NCBI RefSeq assembly: GCF_900112185.1
Contig: NZ_FOKP01000003.1
Coordinates: 1-64,000 of the forward strand
Origin: Allobosea sp. CRIB-10
Lineage (GTDB): Bacteria; Pseudomonadota; Alphaproteobacteria; Rhizobiales; Beijerinckiaceae
DNA: 64,000 nucleotides
Reading direction: 5' to 3'
Below the pieces are notes generated by a model. That model was not told where the DNA came from and did not search any database. It saw only the letters and a program-made list of their open reading frames with translations. The position numbers were made by a program, and so were the translations under genes. Numbering within the stretch: position 1 is the first letter of the stretch; each line of letters opens with the position of its first letter. Below are positions 39,607 through 48,861 of the stretch, one piece after another.

Positions 39607-40023
39607 TCAGCGGCGCTTGCGGCGCTGCTGGCCGAGACCCATCTTCTTGGCGAGCTGGGAGCGCGCCTCGGCATAGTTCGGCGCGACCATCGGATAGTCG
39701 GGCGGCAGGCCCCACTTCTCGCGGTATTGCTCGGGCGACATGTTGTACTGCGTGCGCAGATGACGCTTCAGCGACTTGAACTTCTTTCCGTCCTCCAGGC
39801 AGATCAGATAATCGGCCGTAATCGACTTCTTCACCGCGACGGCAGGCTTGGGCGCTTCGACCGGAACAACCGGCGCAACACCGCCGACGACGCGATTGAG
39901 AGCGGCGTGAACATCGCTGATCAGCGCGGGCAGGTCGGAAGCCGGAACAGAATTGTTCGACACGTAGGCGGAAACGATATCTGCCGTGAGCTCGATGAAA
40001 TCGGAACCGTCTTGGTCAGCCAT
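39607..40023 (-). CDS. mucR: MucR/Ros-family transcriptional regulator
   Basis: 138 residues. The zinc-finger-like domain is [20 protein letters not shown] then [20 protein letters not shown] and [20 protein letters not shown]. This is the MucR signature with Cys, the C-x-D-G-K-x-F-K-S-L-K motif and histidines for zinc; the N-terminal half ([20 protein letters not shown]) drives oligomerisation. MucR is a global, H-NS-like repressor of AT-rich promoters controlling exopolysaccharide, motility and cell-cycle genes in Hyphomicrobiales. A single-gene unit with its own terminator, and probably self-regulated through the AT-rich upstream region. Confidence 0.95.
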   Translation of the reverse strand: MADQDGSDFIELTADIVSAYVSNNSVPASDLPALISDVHAALNRVVGGVAPVVPVEAPKPAVAVKKSITADYLICLEDGKKFKSLKRHLRTQYNMSPEQYREKWGLPPDYPMVAPNYAEARSQLAKKMGLGQQRRKRR

Positions 40024-40420
40024 GATGGCGTTGCTCCATTGTTATCTTGACCGGTCGTAGCGTTGACTGCGCCCAGCTCTGTTTCCAGGCGCGAGCGCCC
40101 TCCCAGACCTCAGCCGGCGGACGGTCGAATTTCCACCGGAATAGAATCATGCAAAACGGACCAGTCGGCACTCGTCTAAGCCATGCGCTTCAATATCGCA
40201 AGTGGCTTGGCAAGGATTCGAATACATTCATCGAGACATATTATTGCTGGTTTTATGGGCGCAGATCGTAACCTGAGCGCTTTGCGCTGCAGCATTTGCG
40301 CCAACAGGTTGTCCTTGTCAGTGTCGGCGACGGGCTCTACCTGTCTCATCGGCAAAGATGAAACGCTCCTGATATCGATCGCATGTTTGAAAGCGGTCAA
40401 ACCCAGCCTGGAGAGCAAGC
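40024..40420. other. 397-bp AT-richer divergent region between mucR and oligopeptidase B
   Basis: The region is visibly less GC-rich than its surroundings, as expected for a MucR-controlled promoter region. Candidate AT-rich boxes include ATTCATCGAGACATATTATT near 40226-40245. Small open frames on both strands here have no good ribosome sites, so I do not call them genes. Confidence 0.5.
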
Positions 40421-42562
40421 ATGACTAACCCGCGCAGCGCCGCCTCGCCGCCGGTTCCGGCTGTCCGCCGGCAAAGCCGTACTGTCCACGGCGTCGAGTT
40501 GACCGATGACTATGCTTGGCTCCGCGCCGAGAACTGGCGCGATGTCCTGCGCGATCCGGATGTCCTGCCGACCGAGATCAAAGCGCATATCGAAGCCGAA
40601 AACGCTTGGTGCGACACGCTGATGGCGCCGACGAAGGCGCTGCAGCGCGACCTGATCAAGGAGATGCGCGGGCGGATCAAGGAGGATGACAGCGAGCCGC
40701 CGCAGCCGGACGGGCCGTTCCTCTATTACAGCCGTTATCGGCGCGGCGGCGAGCACCCGCTGATCTGCCGCAAGCCGCGGCCGGATCAAGGCGACAGGGC
40801 CGGGCGCGAACAGGTCATGCTCGATTGCGATGCCCTCGCCGAGGGCAAGGAGTTCTTCGATCTCGGCGATGCCGAGCACAGCCCCGACCATCGCCTGCTC
40901 GCCTGGAGTGCCGACGAGGCCGGCTCGGAGCTGTTCCTGATCCGGATCCGCGACCTCACCACCGGCAAGGACCTGCCGGACGCGATCGCCGACACCTCCG
41001 GCGAGATGATCTGGGCCGCCGATTCCAGCGCCTTCGTCTATGTCGCGCTCGACGACGATCATCGCCCGACGCGCGTGCTGCGCCACCGCCTCGGCACGCC
41101 GCAGAGCGAGGACGAGCTGCTCTATGAAGAGACCGATCCCGGCCTGTTCGCCGATATCGACCAGACCCAGTCGCGACGCTTCCTGCTGATATCGAGCAGC
41201 GATCACGAGACCTCGGAGGTGAGCCTGGTCGACCTTTCCGACGAGGCCGGCAAGCCCAGGCTGATCGCGCCCCGGCTGGCCGGGCGCCAGTATAGCGTCG
41301 AGCATCACGGCGACGAATTGTTGATCCTGACCAATGCTGATGGAGCCGAAGACTTCAAGGTCGTGCGCGCCCCGCTCAGCGATCCTTCGCCGTCGAACTG
41401 GGTCGATCTCGTGCCGCACAAGCGCGGCCGGCTGATCCTCAGCCATATCTGCCTCGCCGGCCGGCTGATCCGCCTGGAGCGCGAGGAGGGTCTGCCGCGT
41501 ATCGTCGTCCGCGATATCGAGAGCGGAACGGAGAGCAGCATTGCCTTCGACGAGGAGGCCTATGGGCTCGGCGTCGATGCCGGCTACGAATTCGACACCG
41601 ACACCTTGCGCTTCATCTACGCCTCGATGGCGCGGCCGGCCGAAACCTATGATTACGACCTCGCCACCGGCGAACGCACCTTGGTGAAGCGCCAGGAGGT
41701 GCCCTCCGGCCATGACCCGGAGGCCTATGTCGTGCGCCGCATCTTCGCGACGGCCAAGGATGGCGCCAGAATACCGGTCTCGCTGCTGCACCGGCGCGAT
41801 TTGACGCTCGACGGTTCGGCGCCCTGCCTGCTCTACGGCTACGGCTCCTATGGCGCGGCGATGTCGGCCTCGTTCCGGACGCGGCCGCTCAGCCTGGTCG
41901 ACCGCGGTTTCGTCTACGCCATCGCCCATATCCGCGGCGGCACCGACAAGGGCTGGGGCTGGTATCTCGACGGCAAGCGGCAGAACAAGCCCAACAGCTT
42001 CACCGACTTCATCGCGGCCGGCGAGATGCTCGCAGCGGAGGGCTTCACCAGCCGCGGCCGCATCGTCGCCGAGGGCGGCAGCGCCGGCGGCATGCTGATG
42101 GGCGCGGTCGCCAACCTGGCGCCGGAGCTGTTCGCCGGGATCATCGCCGAGGTGCCGTTCGTCGACGTGCTCAACACCATCCTCGACGACAGCCTGCCGC
42201 TGACGCCGATGGAATGGCCGGAATGGGGCGACCCGATCCGCGACGAGGCGGCCTTCCGGACGATCCTGGGCTACTCACCCTATGACAACGTCAAGGCGCA
42301 GGCCTATCCGCCGATCCTGGCGACTGGCGGTCTCGCCGATCCCCGCGTGACCTATTGGGAGCCGGCGAAATGGGTGGCGCGTCTGCGCGCGACCATGACC
42401 GGCGGCGGGCCGATCATGCTGCACACCAACATGGACGCTGGGCACGCCGGCGCTGCCGGGCGCTTCGATTCACTGAAGGAAACCGCCCTCGCCTACGCCT
42501 TCGCCATCACGGCGGCACGCGGAGGCTGGAATACGGAGGGTGAGCCGGTCAGCTCGAGCTAG
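40421..42562 (+). CDS. S9 family peptidase, oligopeptidase B-like
   Basis: 713 residues. The N-terminal propeller (about 70-420) opens with HGVELTDDYAWLRAENWRDV and includes FLYYSRYRRGGEHPLICRKP and YVALDDDHRPTRVLRHRLGT. The C-terminal alpha/beta hydrolase domain has LLYGYGSYGAAMSASFRTRP, HIRGGTDKGWGWYLDGKRQN, the nucleophile elbow EGGSAGGMLMGAV (Ser), LATGGLADPRVTYWEPAKWV (Asp) and MDAGHAGAAGRFD (His). This is the PtrB/oligopeptidase B pattern, cleaving short peptides after basic residues in cytoplasm or periplasm. There is no signal peptide. The gene starts a rightward unit 3' overlapping the convergent acidic membrane gene by 14 bases. Confidence 0.93.
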   Translation: MTNPRSAASPPVPAVRRQSRTVHGVELTDDYAWLRAENWRDVLRDPDVLPTEIKAHIEAENAWCDTLMAPTKALQRDLIKEMRGRIKEDDSEPPQPDGPFLYYSRYRRGGEHPLICRKPRPDQGDRAGREQVMLDCDALAEGKEFFDLGDAEHSPDHRLLAWSADEAGSELFLIRIRDLTTGKDLPDAIADTSGEMIWAADSSAFVYVALDDDHRPTRVLRHRLGTPQSEDELLYEETDPGLFADIDQTQSRRFLLISSSDHETSEVSLVDLSDEAGKPRLIAPRLAGRQYSVEHHGDELLILTNADGAEDFKVVRAPLSDPSPSNWVDLVPHKRGRLILSHICLAGRLIRLEREEGLPRIVVRDIESGTESSIAFDEEAYGLGVDAGYEFDTDTLRFIYASMARPAETYDYDLATGERTLVKRQEVPSGHDPEAYVVRRIFATAKDGARIPVSLLHRRDLTLDGSAPCLLYGYGSYGAAMSASFRTRPLSLVDRGFVYAIAHIRGGTDKGWGWYLDGKRQNKPNSFTDFIAAGEMLAAEGFTSRGRIVAEGGSAGGMLMGAVANLAPELFAGIIAEVPFVDVLNTILDDSLPLTPMEWPEWGDPIRDEAAFRTILGYSPYDNVKAQAYPPILATGGLADPRVTYWEPAKWVARLRATMTGGGPIMLHTNMDAGHAGAAGRFDSLKETALAYAFAITAARGGWNTEGEPVSSS

Positions 42563-44024
42563 TCTCGAGCTTGTCCTTCTCACTGGCGAGATAGGCCTTC
42601 AGCTCGTCCATCGAGGCGAAGACATAATCGCCGTCCGGCGTGCGGGCATGGATCGAGCCGTCGGCGAACATGGTGAACTGGGTCTCGCCGACCTGATAGG
42701 CGCCGATCACGCCCTCGTCGGAGGCTGCGGGCTCGTCGTCCGGCTTGGCCTCGGCCGGCTCAGCTTCGTTCGACTTGGCTTCGTTCGAATTGGCTTCGTT
42801 CGAATTGGCCTGGGCCGCTGACGGCTCGGCCTTCTCGGCAGGCGACGCGTCTTCCGCTGCGAGAGCAGGCTCGGCGGCCGGCTCCGGCTCAGACGGCGAA
42901 GGCTCGTCCGCCAGAGGAGCGGGCTCGGTCTTCGCCTCCTCCGGCAGCGCCTTATCGGCGGCGCCGGCCTCGACCTCACTCAGAGCGCCGGGATCGCGCG
43001 GCTGCGTCACCGGCGGCCAGGGCCGCGGCGCCATCCAGCTCTCCGCTGAACCGAGGACATCGTGATCGCGCCGCGGCGGCTCGACTTCCGGCGCATTGAC
43101 GACACCGCTGAGCTGGTCGCGCAGCGCGTTGAACTCATCGTCGATCGAGGCCGGCTCCTCCCGGGTCGGGCGGTCGATGCGCGGCCACCATAGCCGATCC
43201 TCGGAACTCGTCGCCGGCGCAACGTCCGGCTTCACGGCCTCGTCGCGCTCCTCCTGCGCCTGTTTCGTCTCGGGTTCATCCGCAACGATGGCAGCGGGCT
43301 TGGCGATCTCCGGAATTTCCGGATCTGCAGGCTCGTCGGCGTCCGTCGACGCCGGGCCTTCGGATAATTCCCGGGTGTCCTCGGCCTCCTCGGCAACCTC
43401 GCCCTCACCGTCCGGCTCATCCGAGCGCACATCCGAGGGGGCGACGTCGAGCACCGGCGAAACCGGAGGCAGCAGCCAGTCATCGATGTCGCCTGTCGCA
43501 GCCGGCGGTGCGTGCGACGGCTCTGCGGCGACGGTCTCGACGCGGTCGGAGCGAGTACCGTCGCCCTCCTCCGCCTTGCCAGTTTCATTCGCCCTGTCGG
43601 TCGCCTTTGCGTCCGGAGCGTCCTCGCTCTTCGCCAGGCCAGTGAGCGCGCCGGCCACCACGGCAGCGCCTGCACCGGCGGCCAGCGTGGTCGCCATGCC
43701 GACATGCCCTGCCGTGGGCTCCGGCGCCTTGTCGAACGCGGGCTCCGGGCGCGCCGGCGCCTCGTTCGGCATCTGGCGCTCGCCGGAGCGCGGTTCGGAC
43801 AAGGCGACCGCCGCCATGGCGCCGCTGACGAGCCCCTTGAGCCGGCGGAGTTCGGCAAGCACCGCCGCGAGCGCGAGCAGGATCAAGCCGGCGACCACCG
43901 ACAGTCCTCCCAGGATGACTTCGGTGAAGCCACGTTCCAGAACGCGATATGGCCAGCCATCGACGATGGCATAGGCGCCGCCCGCCAGCAGGGCGAACCC
44001 GAGAACCACGAAAAGCCTGACCAA
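42549..44024 (-). CDS. Two-TM protein with long acidic repeat linker, 491 aa
   Basis: Two membrane helices (residues 1-22, MVRLFVVLGFALLAGGAYAI; residues 35-60, TEVILGGLSVVAGLILLALA) are followed by a very acidic, low-complexity linker (about 75-430), including NSNEANSNEAKSNEAEPAE repeats. A small conserved C-terminal domain closes it (VIGAYQVGETQFTMFADGSI, HARTPDGDYVFASMDELKAY). The C-terminal domain probably folds in the cytoplasm at the end of a tether. No named family; the layout suggests a scaffold or polar/septal protein, which is inference. The tail overlaps the convergent peptidase gene. Confidence 0.78.
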   Translation of the reverse strand: MVRLFVVLGFALLAGGAYAIVDGWPYRVLERGFTEVILGGLSVVAGLILLALAAVLAELRRLKGLVSGAMAAVALSEPRSGERQMPNEAPARPEPAFDKAPEPTAGHVGMATTLAAGAGAAVVAGALTGLAKSEDAPDAKATDRANETGKAEEGDGTRSDRVETVAAEPSHAPPAATGDIDDWLLPPVSPVLDVAPSDVRSDEPDGEGEVAEEAEDTRELSEGPASTDADEPADPEIPEIAKPAAIVADEPETKQAQEERDEAVKPDVAPATSSEDRLWWPRIDRPTREEPASIDDEFNALRDQLSGVVNAPEVEPPRRDHDVLGSAESWMAPRPWPPVTQPRDPGALSEVEAGAADKALPEEAKTEPAPLADEPSPSEPEPAAEPALAAEDASPAEKAEPSAAQANSNEANSNEAKSNEAEPAEAKPDDEPAASDEGVIGAYQVGETQFTMFADGSIHARTPDGDYVFASMDELKAYLASEKDKLETSSS

Positions 44025-44308
44025 CGCTTGCTCCTTTGGGGCGGGACGAGCTGCGACAGCTTGCCGCCTCGGCGGTTAACCTATCGATACCGTCCAGTAT
44101 TGCCAATCAAACGGCCCGCCAACCCTCTCCCGCAGGAAACGCGGAGCGAGCGTGCCGGATTTCTCGGGCTTCGGCGGTTGCCGCTGCCGGCCGGGGGGCT
44201 TAACTAACAGGCGAATGGCGGGGTGTTCCGCCGGGCAATCATTGCCCAAGCGTTGCGTCGTTGCAGCCATTCTCACGTCGCGATTTCGACAGCCCAAGGA
44301 GAGGCCCC

Positions 44309-44908
44309 ATGTCCTTTACCCTGCCCGATCTTCCCTATGCGCATGACGCCCTCCAGCCCTACATGTCGAAGGAGACGCTGGAGTACCACCACGACAAGCA
44401 CCATCTCGCCTACGTCAACAACGGCAACAACGCGATCAAGGGCACGGAATTCGAGGGCAAGTCGCTCGAGGAGATCGTCAAGGGCTCCTACGGCAAGAAC
44501 CCCGCCGTGTTCAACAATGCCGGCCAGCACTACAACCACCTCCACTTCTGGAAGTGGATGAAGCCGAATGGCGGCGGCAAGCTGCCGGGCGCGCTGGAGA
44601 AGGCGATCACCGAATCCTTCGGCTCGGTCGACAAGTTCAAGGAAGACTTCGTCGCCGCCGGCGTCGGCCAGTTCGGCTCGGGCTGGGCCTGGCTCGAGGT
44701 CAAGGGCGGCAAGCTCGCCGTCAGCAAGACCCCGAACGGCGAGAGCCCGCTCGTCCATGGCGGCACGCCGATCCTCGGCGTCGACGTCTGGGAGCACTCC
44801 TACTACATCGACTACCGCAATCGCCGCCCAGACTATCTCAAGGCCTTCCTGGAGAGCATGGTCAACTGGGAGTACGTCGCCGAGCTCTATGACGGCGCCA
44901 AGGCCTGA
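44309..44908 (+). CDS. sodB: Superoxide dismutase, Fe/Mn family
   Basis: Start ATG 44309 behind AAGGAGAGG. The 199 residues contain the four metal ligands: His in LEYHHDKHHLAYVNN (two), QHYNHLHFWKWM (His), and Asp/His in GVDVWEHSYYIDYRN. FGSGWAWLEVKGGKL is the conserved core. The sequence pattern (GQFGSGWAW and absence of Mn-type markers) fits the Fe-type typical of alphaproteobacteria. It converts superoxide to peroxide in the cytoplasm. A strong terminator follows. Confidence 0.96.
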   Translation: MSFTLPDLPYAHDALQPYMSKETLEYHHDKHHLAYVNNGNNAIKGTEFEGKSLEEIVKGSYGKNPAVFNNAGQHYNHLHFWKWMKPNGGGKLPGALEKAITESFGSVDKFKEDFVAAGVGQFGSGWAWLEVKGGKLAVSKTPNGESPLVHGGTPILGVDVWEHSYYIDYRNRRPDYLKAFLESMVNWEYVAELYDGAKA

Positions 44909-44933
44909 TCCCGCATTCGATCGATGAATACGA

Positions 44934-44957
44934 ACGGGGCCCTGCGGGGCCCCGTTT
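44934..44957 (+). terminator. Rho-independent terminator of the superoxide dismutase gene
   Basis: 9-bp stem (44934-44942 with 44947-44955), four-base loop and TTTCATTTT. It separates the convergent superoxide dismutase and chemoreceptor genes. Confidence 0.88.
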
Positions 44958-44972
44958 CATTTTGACTAAGGC

Positions 44973-46679
44973 TCAGGCCGCGACGCGCTTGAGGAACTGG
45001 TCGACGGTCGAGTCGAGCCGCATCGCCTGGGCCGAAACCTCGCCGGCGGCATGGCGGACCTGCTCGGCCGAACGGCCGGTCTCCTCGACGCTGTCGGCGA
45101 GCACGCTGAGATCGCTGGAAACCGAGAGCGCCGAGGTGCTCGCCATGGCGACGCCGCTGGCGATCTCGCCGGTGGCGATCGCCTGCTGCTCGATCGAGGT
45201 CGCGACCGAGTTGGCGAAGCTCTCGATCGCCCCCATGCGCGTGGCGATGTTCTGGATGGCGCCGACGACCTCGCTCGTCGCGCCCTGAATGGCGCCGACC
45301 TGGCTGACGATCCGATCGGTGGCGTCGGCAGTCTGCGAAGCCAGGCTCTTCACCTCGGCCGCGACCACGGCAAAGCCTCGGCCTGCCTCTCCGGCGCGCG
45401 CCGCCTCAATGGTGGCGTTGAGCGCGAGCAGGTTGGTCTGCGCCGCGATGTCACGAATGAGGTTCACTACCTCGCCGATCGCGCGTGCGGTCTCGTCCAG
45501 CGCCTGGACCGATCCAGCAGTGTGGCGCGAGGCTGAGGCGGCTTCGACGATCTCGGTGCGGACGCGGCGCACCTGGAACTCGACCTCGCGGATCGCCGCC
45601 CCCATCTCCTCCGCCGCCTGGGCGGCGTTCTCGACATTCACCGAAGCGCCTTGTGAATTCTCGGCAGCGCGGGCGGCCCGTTCCGACGATTCGGCCGCGA
45701 CACGCGCCAGACCATCGGAGGCCTCGCCCATGCGATCGGCATTGCTCTTGAAGGCCTCGAGGGCGACGCCGACCTCGCCTCGGAACAGCGCGATCGCCTC
45801 CTCGACGTGCTTCTGGTGCCGATGGCGGTCCGCTTCGGTCGTCAGCTGCTGCTGCTGCAGGCTCGCCCGCTCGGCAAGGCGCAGCTTGAGCACGCCTAGC
45901 GCCCTGGCAATGGCTCCGATCTCGTCCTGGCGCGCGACCGCGTCGATCGGCGTGTCGAGCTTTCCGTCGGAGATGTTGACAATGGCGCGGGTCATGCTCT
46001 TCAGCGGCCGCATGGTCCGTGACAGCGAGATCCACAGCAAAGGTCCGAGGATCACGAGCAAGGCGATGCCGACCCCGATCGTCAGGAATTGTTCCCAGGT
46101 CGAGCGCGCGACCAATCGCGTCTTGTCGAAGCGCAGCGCGACATAGCCGATCTGCTTCTTGAAACTACCGACCCTCACCGAGAGCAGTTGCGTCACATAG
46201 GTCTTGTCCTCGAGCCGCAGCGTGTCCTGCTCGCCGAGCAGATCCCAGGCCTCCCGCCCGAGCAGGCGGGCGAGCTTGTTCGGAGTAAACGACAACCGTG
46301 CTTCGTCATTGCGTCCGGCCGAAGCGAGCGCGACCAAATCGTCGGCGACGAAGCCGGCGTCGAAATCGGGATCGCGCTTCAGCGATTCCAGGATGTAGCT
46401 CAAGGTGACGGTGTCGCGCGCCAGGATCAGGGGCGGCGATGCATGGGCGATCATCGCGGTCAGCGACACCATCTTCTGTTCGAGATCGCCGCGCGTCTTG
46501 GCCTCGTTGTAGCGGGCGGCCGCGATCACGACGAAAACGATCGCGACGGCGACGATGGCGACTGCAGCTCCCGCGATCCGGCTGCTGAGCGAGTGCGTCA
46601 CCCGCTCGACCGGCCCGATATGCGGCACAGCCACTTGCGATTGCTGCGCCCGCGACTGAAACCAGGCCATCACGCTCAT
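44973..46679 (-). CDS. Methyl-accepting chemotaxis protein, 568 aa
   Basis: ATG 46679 chosen; upstream codons are non-coding in character. TM1 is at 34-56 ([20 protein letters not shown]). The periplasmic part (57-185) reads [20 protein letters not shown] with the look of a CHASE8-type sensor, and TM2 is at about 190-210. HAMP follows ([20 protein letters not shown]), then the signalling domain at 330-565 with [20 protein letters not shown] and [20 protein letters not shown], the hairpin tip. It reports an unknown stimulus to CheA and CheW at the inner membrane. Confidence 0.94.
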   Translation of the reverse strand: MSVMAWFQSRAQQSQVAVPHIGPVERVTHSLSSRIAGAAVAIVAVAIVFVVIAAARYNEAKTRGDLEQKMVSLTAMIAHASPPLILARDTVTLSYILESLKRDPDFDAGFVADDLVALASAGRNDEARLSFTPNKLARLLGREAWDLLGEQDTLRLEDKTYVTQLLSVRVGSFKKQIGYVALRFDKTRLVARSTWEQFLTIGVGIALLVILGPLLWISLSRTMRPLKSMTRAIVNISDGKLDTPIDAVARQDEIGAIARALGVLKLRLAERASLQQQQLTTEADRHRHQKHVEEAIALFRGEVGVALEAFKSNADRMGEASDGLARVAAESSERAARAAENSQGASVNVENAAQAAEEMGAAIREVEFQVRRVRTEIVEAASASRHTAGSVQALDETARAIGEVVNLIRDIAAQTNLLALNATIEAARAGEAGRGFAVVAAEVKSLASQTADATDRIVSQVGAIQGATSEVVGAIQNIATRMGAIESFANSVATSIEQQAIATGEIASGVAMASTSALSVSSDLSVLADSVEETGRSAEQVRHAAGEVSAQAMRLDSTVDQFLKRVAA

Positions 46680-46795
46680 CTTCCGCGGACTCCAGACACC
46701 GACATCCCAAGCTGTCGGGACTGCCACACCGCAGGGTGAACGAACGGAGTAAATTTTCGATTGCGTCCGCGCGATCCTGCACGCAAACCGACGGG

Positions 46796-47629
46796 TCAGG
46801 GCTGGCTGGAGCTGGAAAACCGGCAGATCCGCAGCCCGGGCGGCGCGAAGGCCATCAACGCCACATGTTCGAGTGGGCGCGTCGCGACGACCGGATCGAG
46901 CCCGACGAGCTCGTCGTCGACATGGCCGGGATGGCACATCACCAGGTGTGCGGCCCCCGGCTGGATGAGGAATGCCTCGAGATCAGCGGCGAAATCGCGC
47001 TGCGGATCGAAAGCCGAGAAACCGGAGAAGCCGCGATTGGTCGGGATGCCGCGCCGGGCGGCGGCGCGGTGCAAGCCGGTCGCAAGCCCGGCCACGGTCA
47101 GCGCCTTGCCGACGGCGATGCCGCGCGCCCGGATCGCCGCGATGGAATCGGAGGGATCGCGCAGATAGACCGAGCCAGCCGGGTAACGGGCCGTCAGCGC
47201 ATCGAGCAGCGCCCGGCGAATACCGGGCAGGACATGGGCATGCTGGTGGCCGTCGACGAAATCGGGCGCCCGGCCGAGATGCTGCTCGAAAGCGTCGAGC
47301 TGGCGGCTGATCTCGCCAGCGATCTCAGCGCGCGCGGCGCCCGAGCGCAGCGCCAGCAGCGCGAGCTTGCCGAGCTTCGGCAAGGTGCCGGACGGTGCGA
47401 CGGTCGGCATGGCTGACAGCGGTGCGGCGCAGGTGAGATTGAGGTGGAGGCCGAGATCGGCGCGGCCAGCAAAGGTTGCGAGCTCGCCTGCGAGCCCCGG
47501 CCAGTGCGGCCGGTTGGTCATCGCGCCCGTGGCCGAGAGCCTGCCGGCGGCGAGCAGCTCTAGGATCGAGCGGCTGACGCCCTCGGTCATGGCGAAATCA
47601 TCGGCGCAAAGCACGAAACTGCGGGTCAT
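46796..47629 (-). CDS. ChbG/HpnK-family (YdjC) carbohydrate deacetylase
   Basis: 277 residues: [20 protein letters not shown] (metal Asp pair), LGLHLNLT (His), [20 protein letters not shown] (catalytic motif H-Q-H) and [17 protein letters not shown] (second His) match the family fold, a deformed beta/alpha barrel. Members remove acetyl groups from chitobiose or in hopanoid/lipid-linked sugar synthesis. It is divergent from a polyprenyl-type glycosyltransferase 97 bases away, so it probably acts on a lipid-linked sugar made there. Confidence 0.88.
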   Translation of the reverse strand: MTRSFVLCADDFAMTEGVSRSILELLAAGRLSATGAMTNRPHWPGLAGELATFAGRADLGLHLNLTCAAPLSAMPTVAPSGTLPKLGKLALLALRSGAARAEIAGEISRQLDAFEQHLGRAPDFVDGHQHAHVLPGIRRALLDALTARYPAGSVYLRDPSDSIAAIRARGIAVGKALTVAGLATGLHRAAARRGIPTNRGFSGFSAFDPQRDFAADLEAFLIQPGAAHLVMCHPGHVDDELVGLDPVVATRPLEHVALMAFAPPGLRICRFSSSSQP

Positions 47630-47726
47630 TCCGGCCGTTACCCCCTATTCATCAGCGCTGATATATGCAGCCTGCGGCTGGTTCGATGCGTTCAGCCCTA
47701 ACCGAGCAACGAAGGTCCTGAAAGCC

Positions 47727-48752
47727 TTGTCCGCGATCGCGCCCAGTTCCGCCCCTGCCACGATACCGGTCGCTGCCCCGCGGCCGCAGCTCTCGATCGT
47801 GGTGCCGGTCTACAACGAGGCCGACAATCTCGCGCCGCTGGTCGCCCGGCTCGAGCCGATCCTCGACGGCCATGTCGCCTCCTGGGAGATCATCTGCGTC
47901 GACGACGGCAGCCGCGACGGGACGCTGGCGGTGCTACGCGCCCTCAATGCGCAGGACGGCCGGATCCATGCCATCTCCTTCAGCCGCAATTTCGGCAAGG
48001 AGGTCGCGATCGCCGCCGGGCTCGACCACGCCAATGGCGACGCCGTGGTGATCATGGATGCCGACCTGCAGCATCCGCCGGAGGTGATCCCCGCCTTCCT
48101 TGAAAAATGGCGCGAAGGCTTCCTCAACGTCTACGGCCAGCGCACCGATCGCGAAGGCGAGAGCCCGCTGAAGCGCAATTTCGCCAAGGCGTTCTACAAG
48201 CTCTTCGCCAGCTTCGGCGAGACCGAGCTGCCGGAAGGCGCCGGCGATTTCCGCCTGCTCGACCGGCGCGTGGTCGAGGCGCTGCGAGCCCTGCCCGAGC
48301 GGGCCCGCTTTTCGAAGGGCCTCTACGCCTGGGTCGGCTTCCCGGCAACGGGCGTGCCCTTCGCGGTCGGCGAGCGCGCCCATGGCGAGAGCAAGTTCCG
48401 CTTCCGCAAGCTCTTCAGCTTCGCCTTCGACGGCATCTCCTCGTTCTCGACCGTGCCGCTGAAGATCGCGACCTGGCTCGGCGTCGCGATCGCGATCGTG
48501 GCGACTCTGACTGGCCTGTACTTCATGGTCAGGACGCTGCTGTTCGGCACCGACCTGCCCGGCTTCCCCTCGCTGATCGTCTCGATCATGTTCTTTTCCG
48601 GCATCCAGCTGATATCGCTCGGCATGATCGGCGAATATGTCGGGCGGATCTTCGCCGAGGTGAAGCGCCGGCCGCTCTATCTGGTCGGCGAACGGGTCGG
48701 CTTCGACAGGCAGGACAGCGCCCCGCCACGTAGCGACGTGCTGCCTCACTGA
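47727..48752 (+). CDS. Polyprenyl-phosphate-type glycosyltransferase family 2, 341 aa
   Basis: No ATG lies in frame near the domain start, so I use TTG 47727, with GAAGGTC about 11 bases upstream. GT2 motifs: LSIVVPVYNEADNLAPLVAR, EIICVDDGSRDGTLAVLRAL, VIMDADLQHPPEVIPAFLEK (DxD), GAGDFRLLDRRVVEALRALP. Two C-terminal membrane helices (STVPLKIATWLGVAIAIVAT and LIVSIMFFSGIQLISLGMIG) identify the DPM1/ArnC/GtrB type, which attaches a sugar to undecaprenyl phosphate at the inner membrane. The nearby deacetylase suggests a sugar-modification pair for envelope glycans. Confidence 0.9.
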   Translation: MSAIAPSSAPATIPVAAPRPQLSIVVPVYNEADNLAPLVARLEPILDGHVASWEIICVDDGSRDGTLAVLRALNAQDGRIHAISFSRNFGKEVAIAAGLDHANGDAVVIMDADLQHPPEVIPAFLEKWREGFLNVYGQRTDREGESPLKRNFAKAFYKLFASFGETELPEGAGDFRLLDRRVVEALRALPERARFSKGLYAWVGFPATGVPFAVGERAHGESKFRFRKLFSFAFDGISSFSTVPLKIATWLGVAIAIVATLTGLYFMVRTLLFGTDLPGFPSLIVSIMFFSGIQLISLGMIGEYVGRIFAEVKRRPLYLVGERVGFDRQDSAPPRSDVLPH

Positions 48753-48861
48753 TCGGGGTAATTCGGGGACTGCGCGGGCCCCGCGCTGGACCATCTTCCG
48801 CGACGCAGCTATGCGGCTAAGTGCAAGCGGCCTGCCGATCGTGGCGGACCAGAGTGGCGCG

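Noticed and set aside
40047-40428. Small open frames between mucR and the peptidase gene
   Set aside because: They have no good ribosome site and the AT-rich composition fits a regulatory region; without conservation data they cannot be supported.
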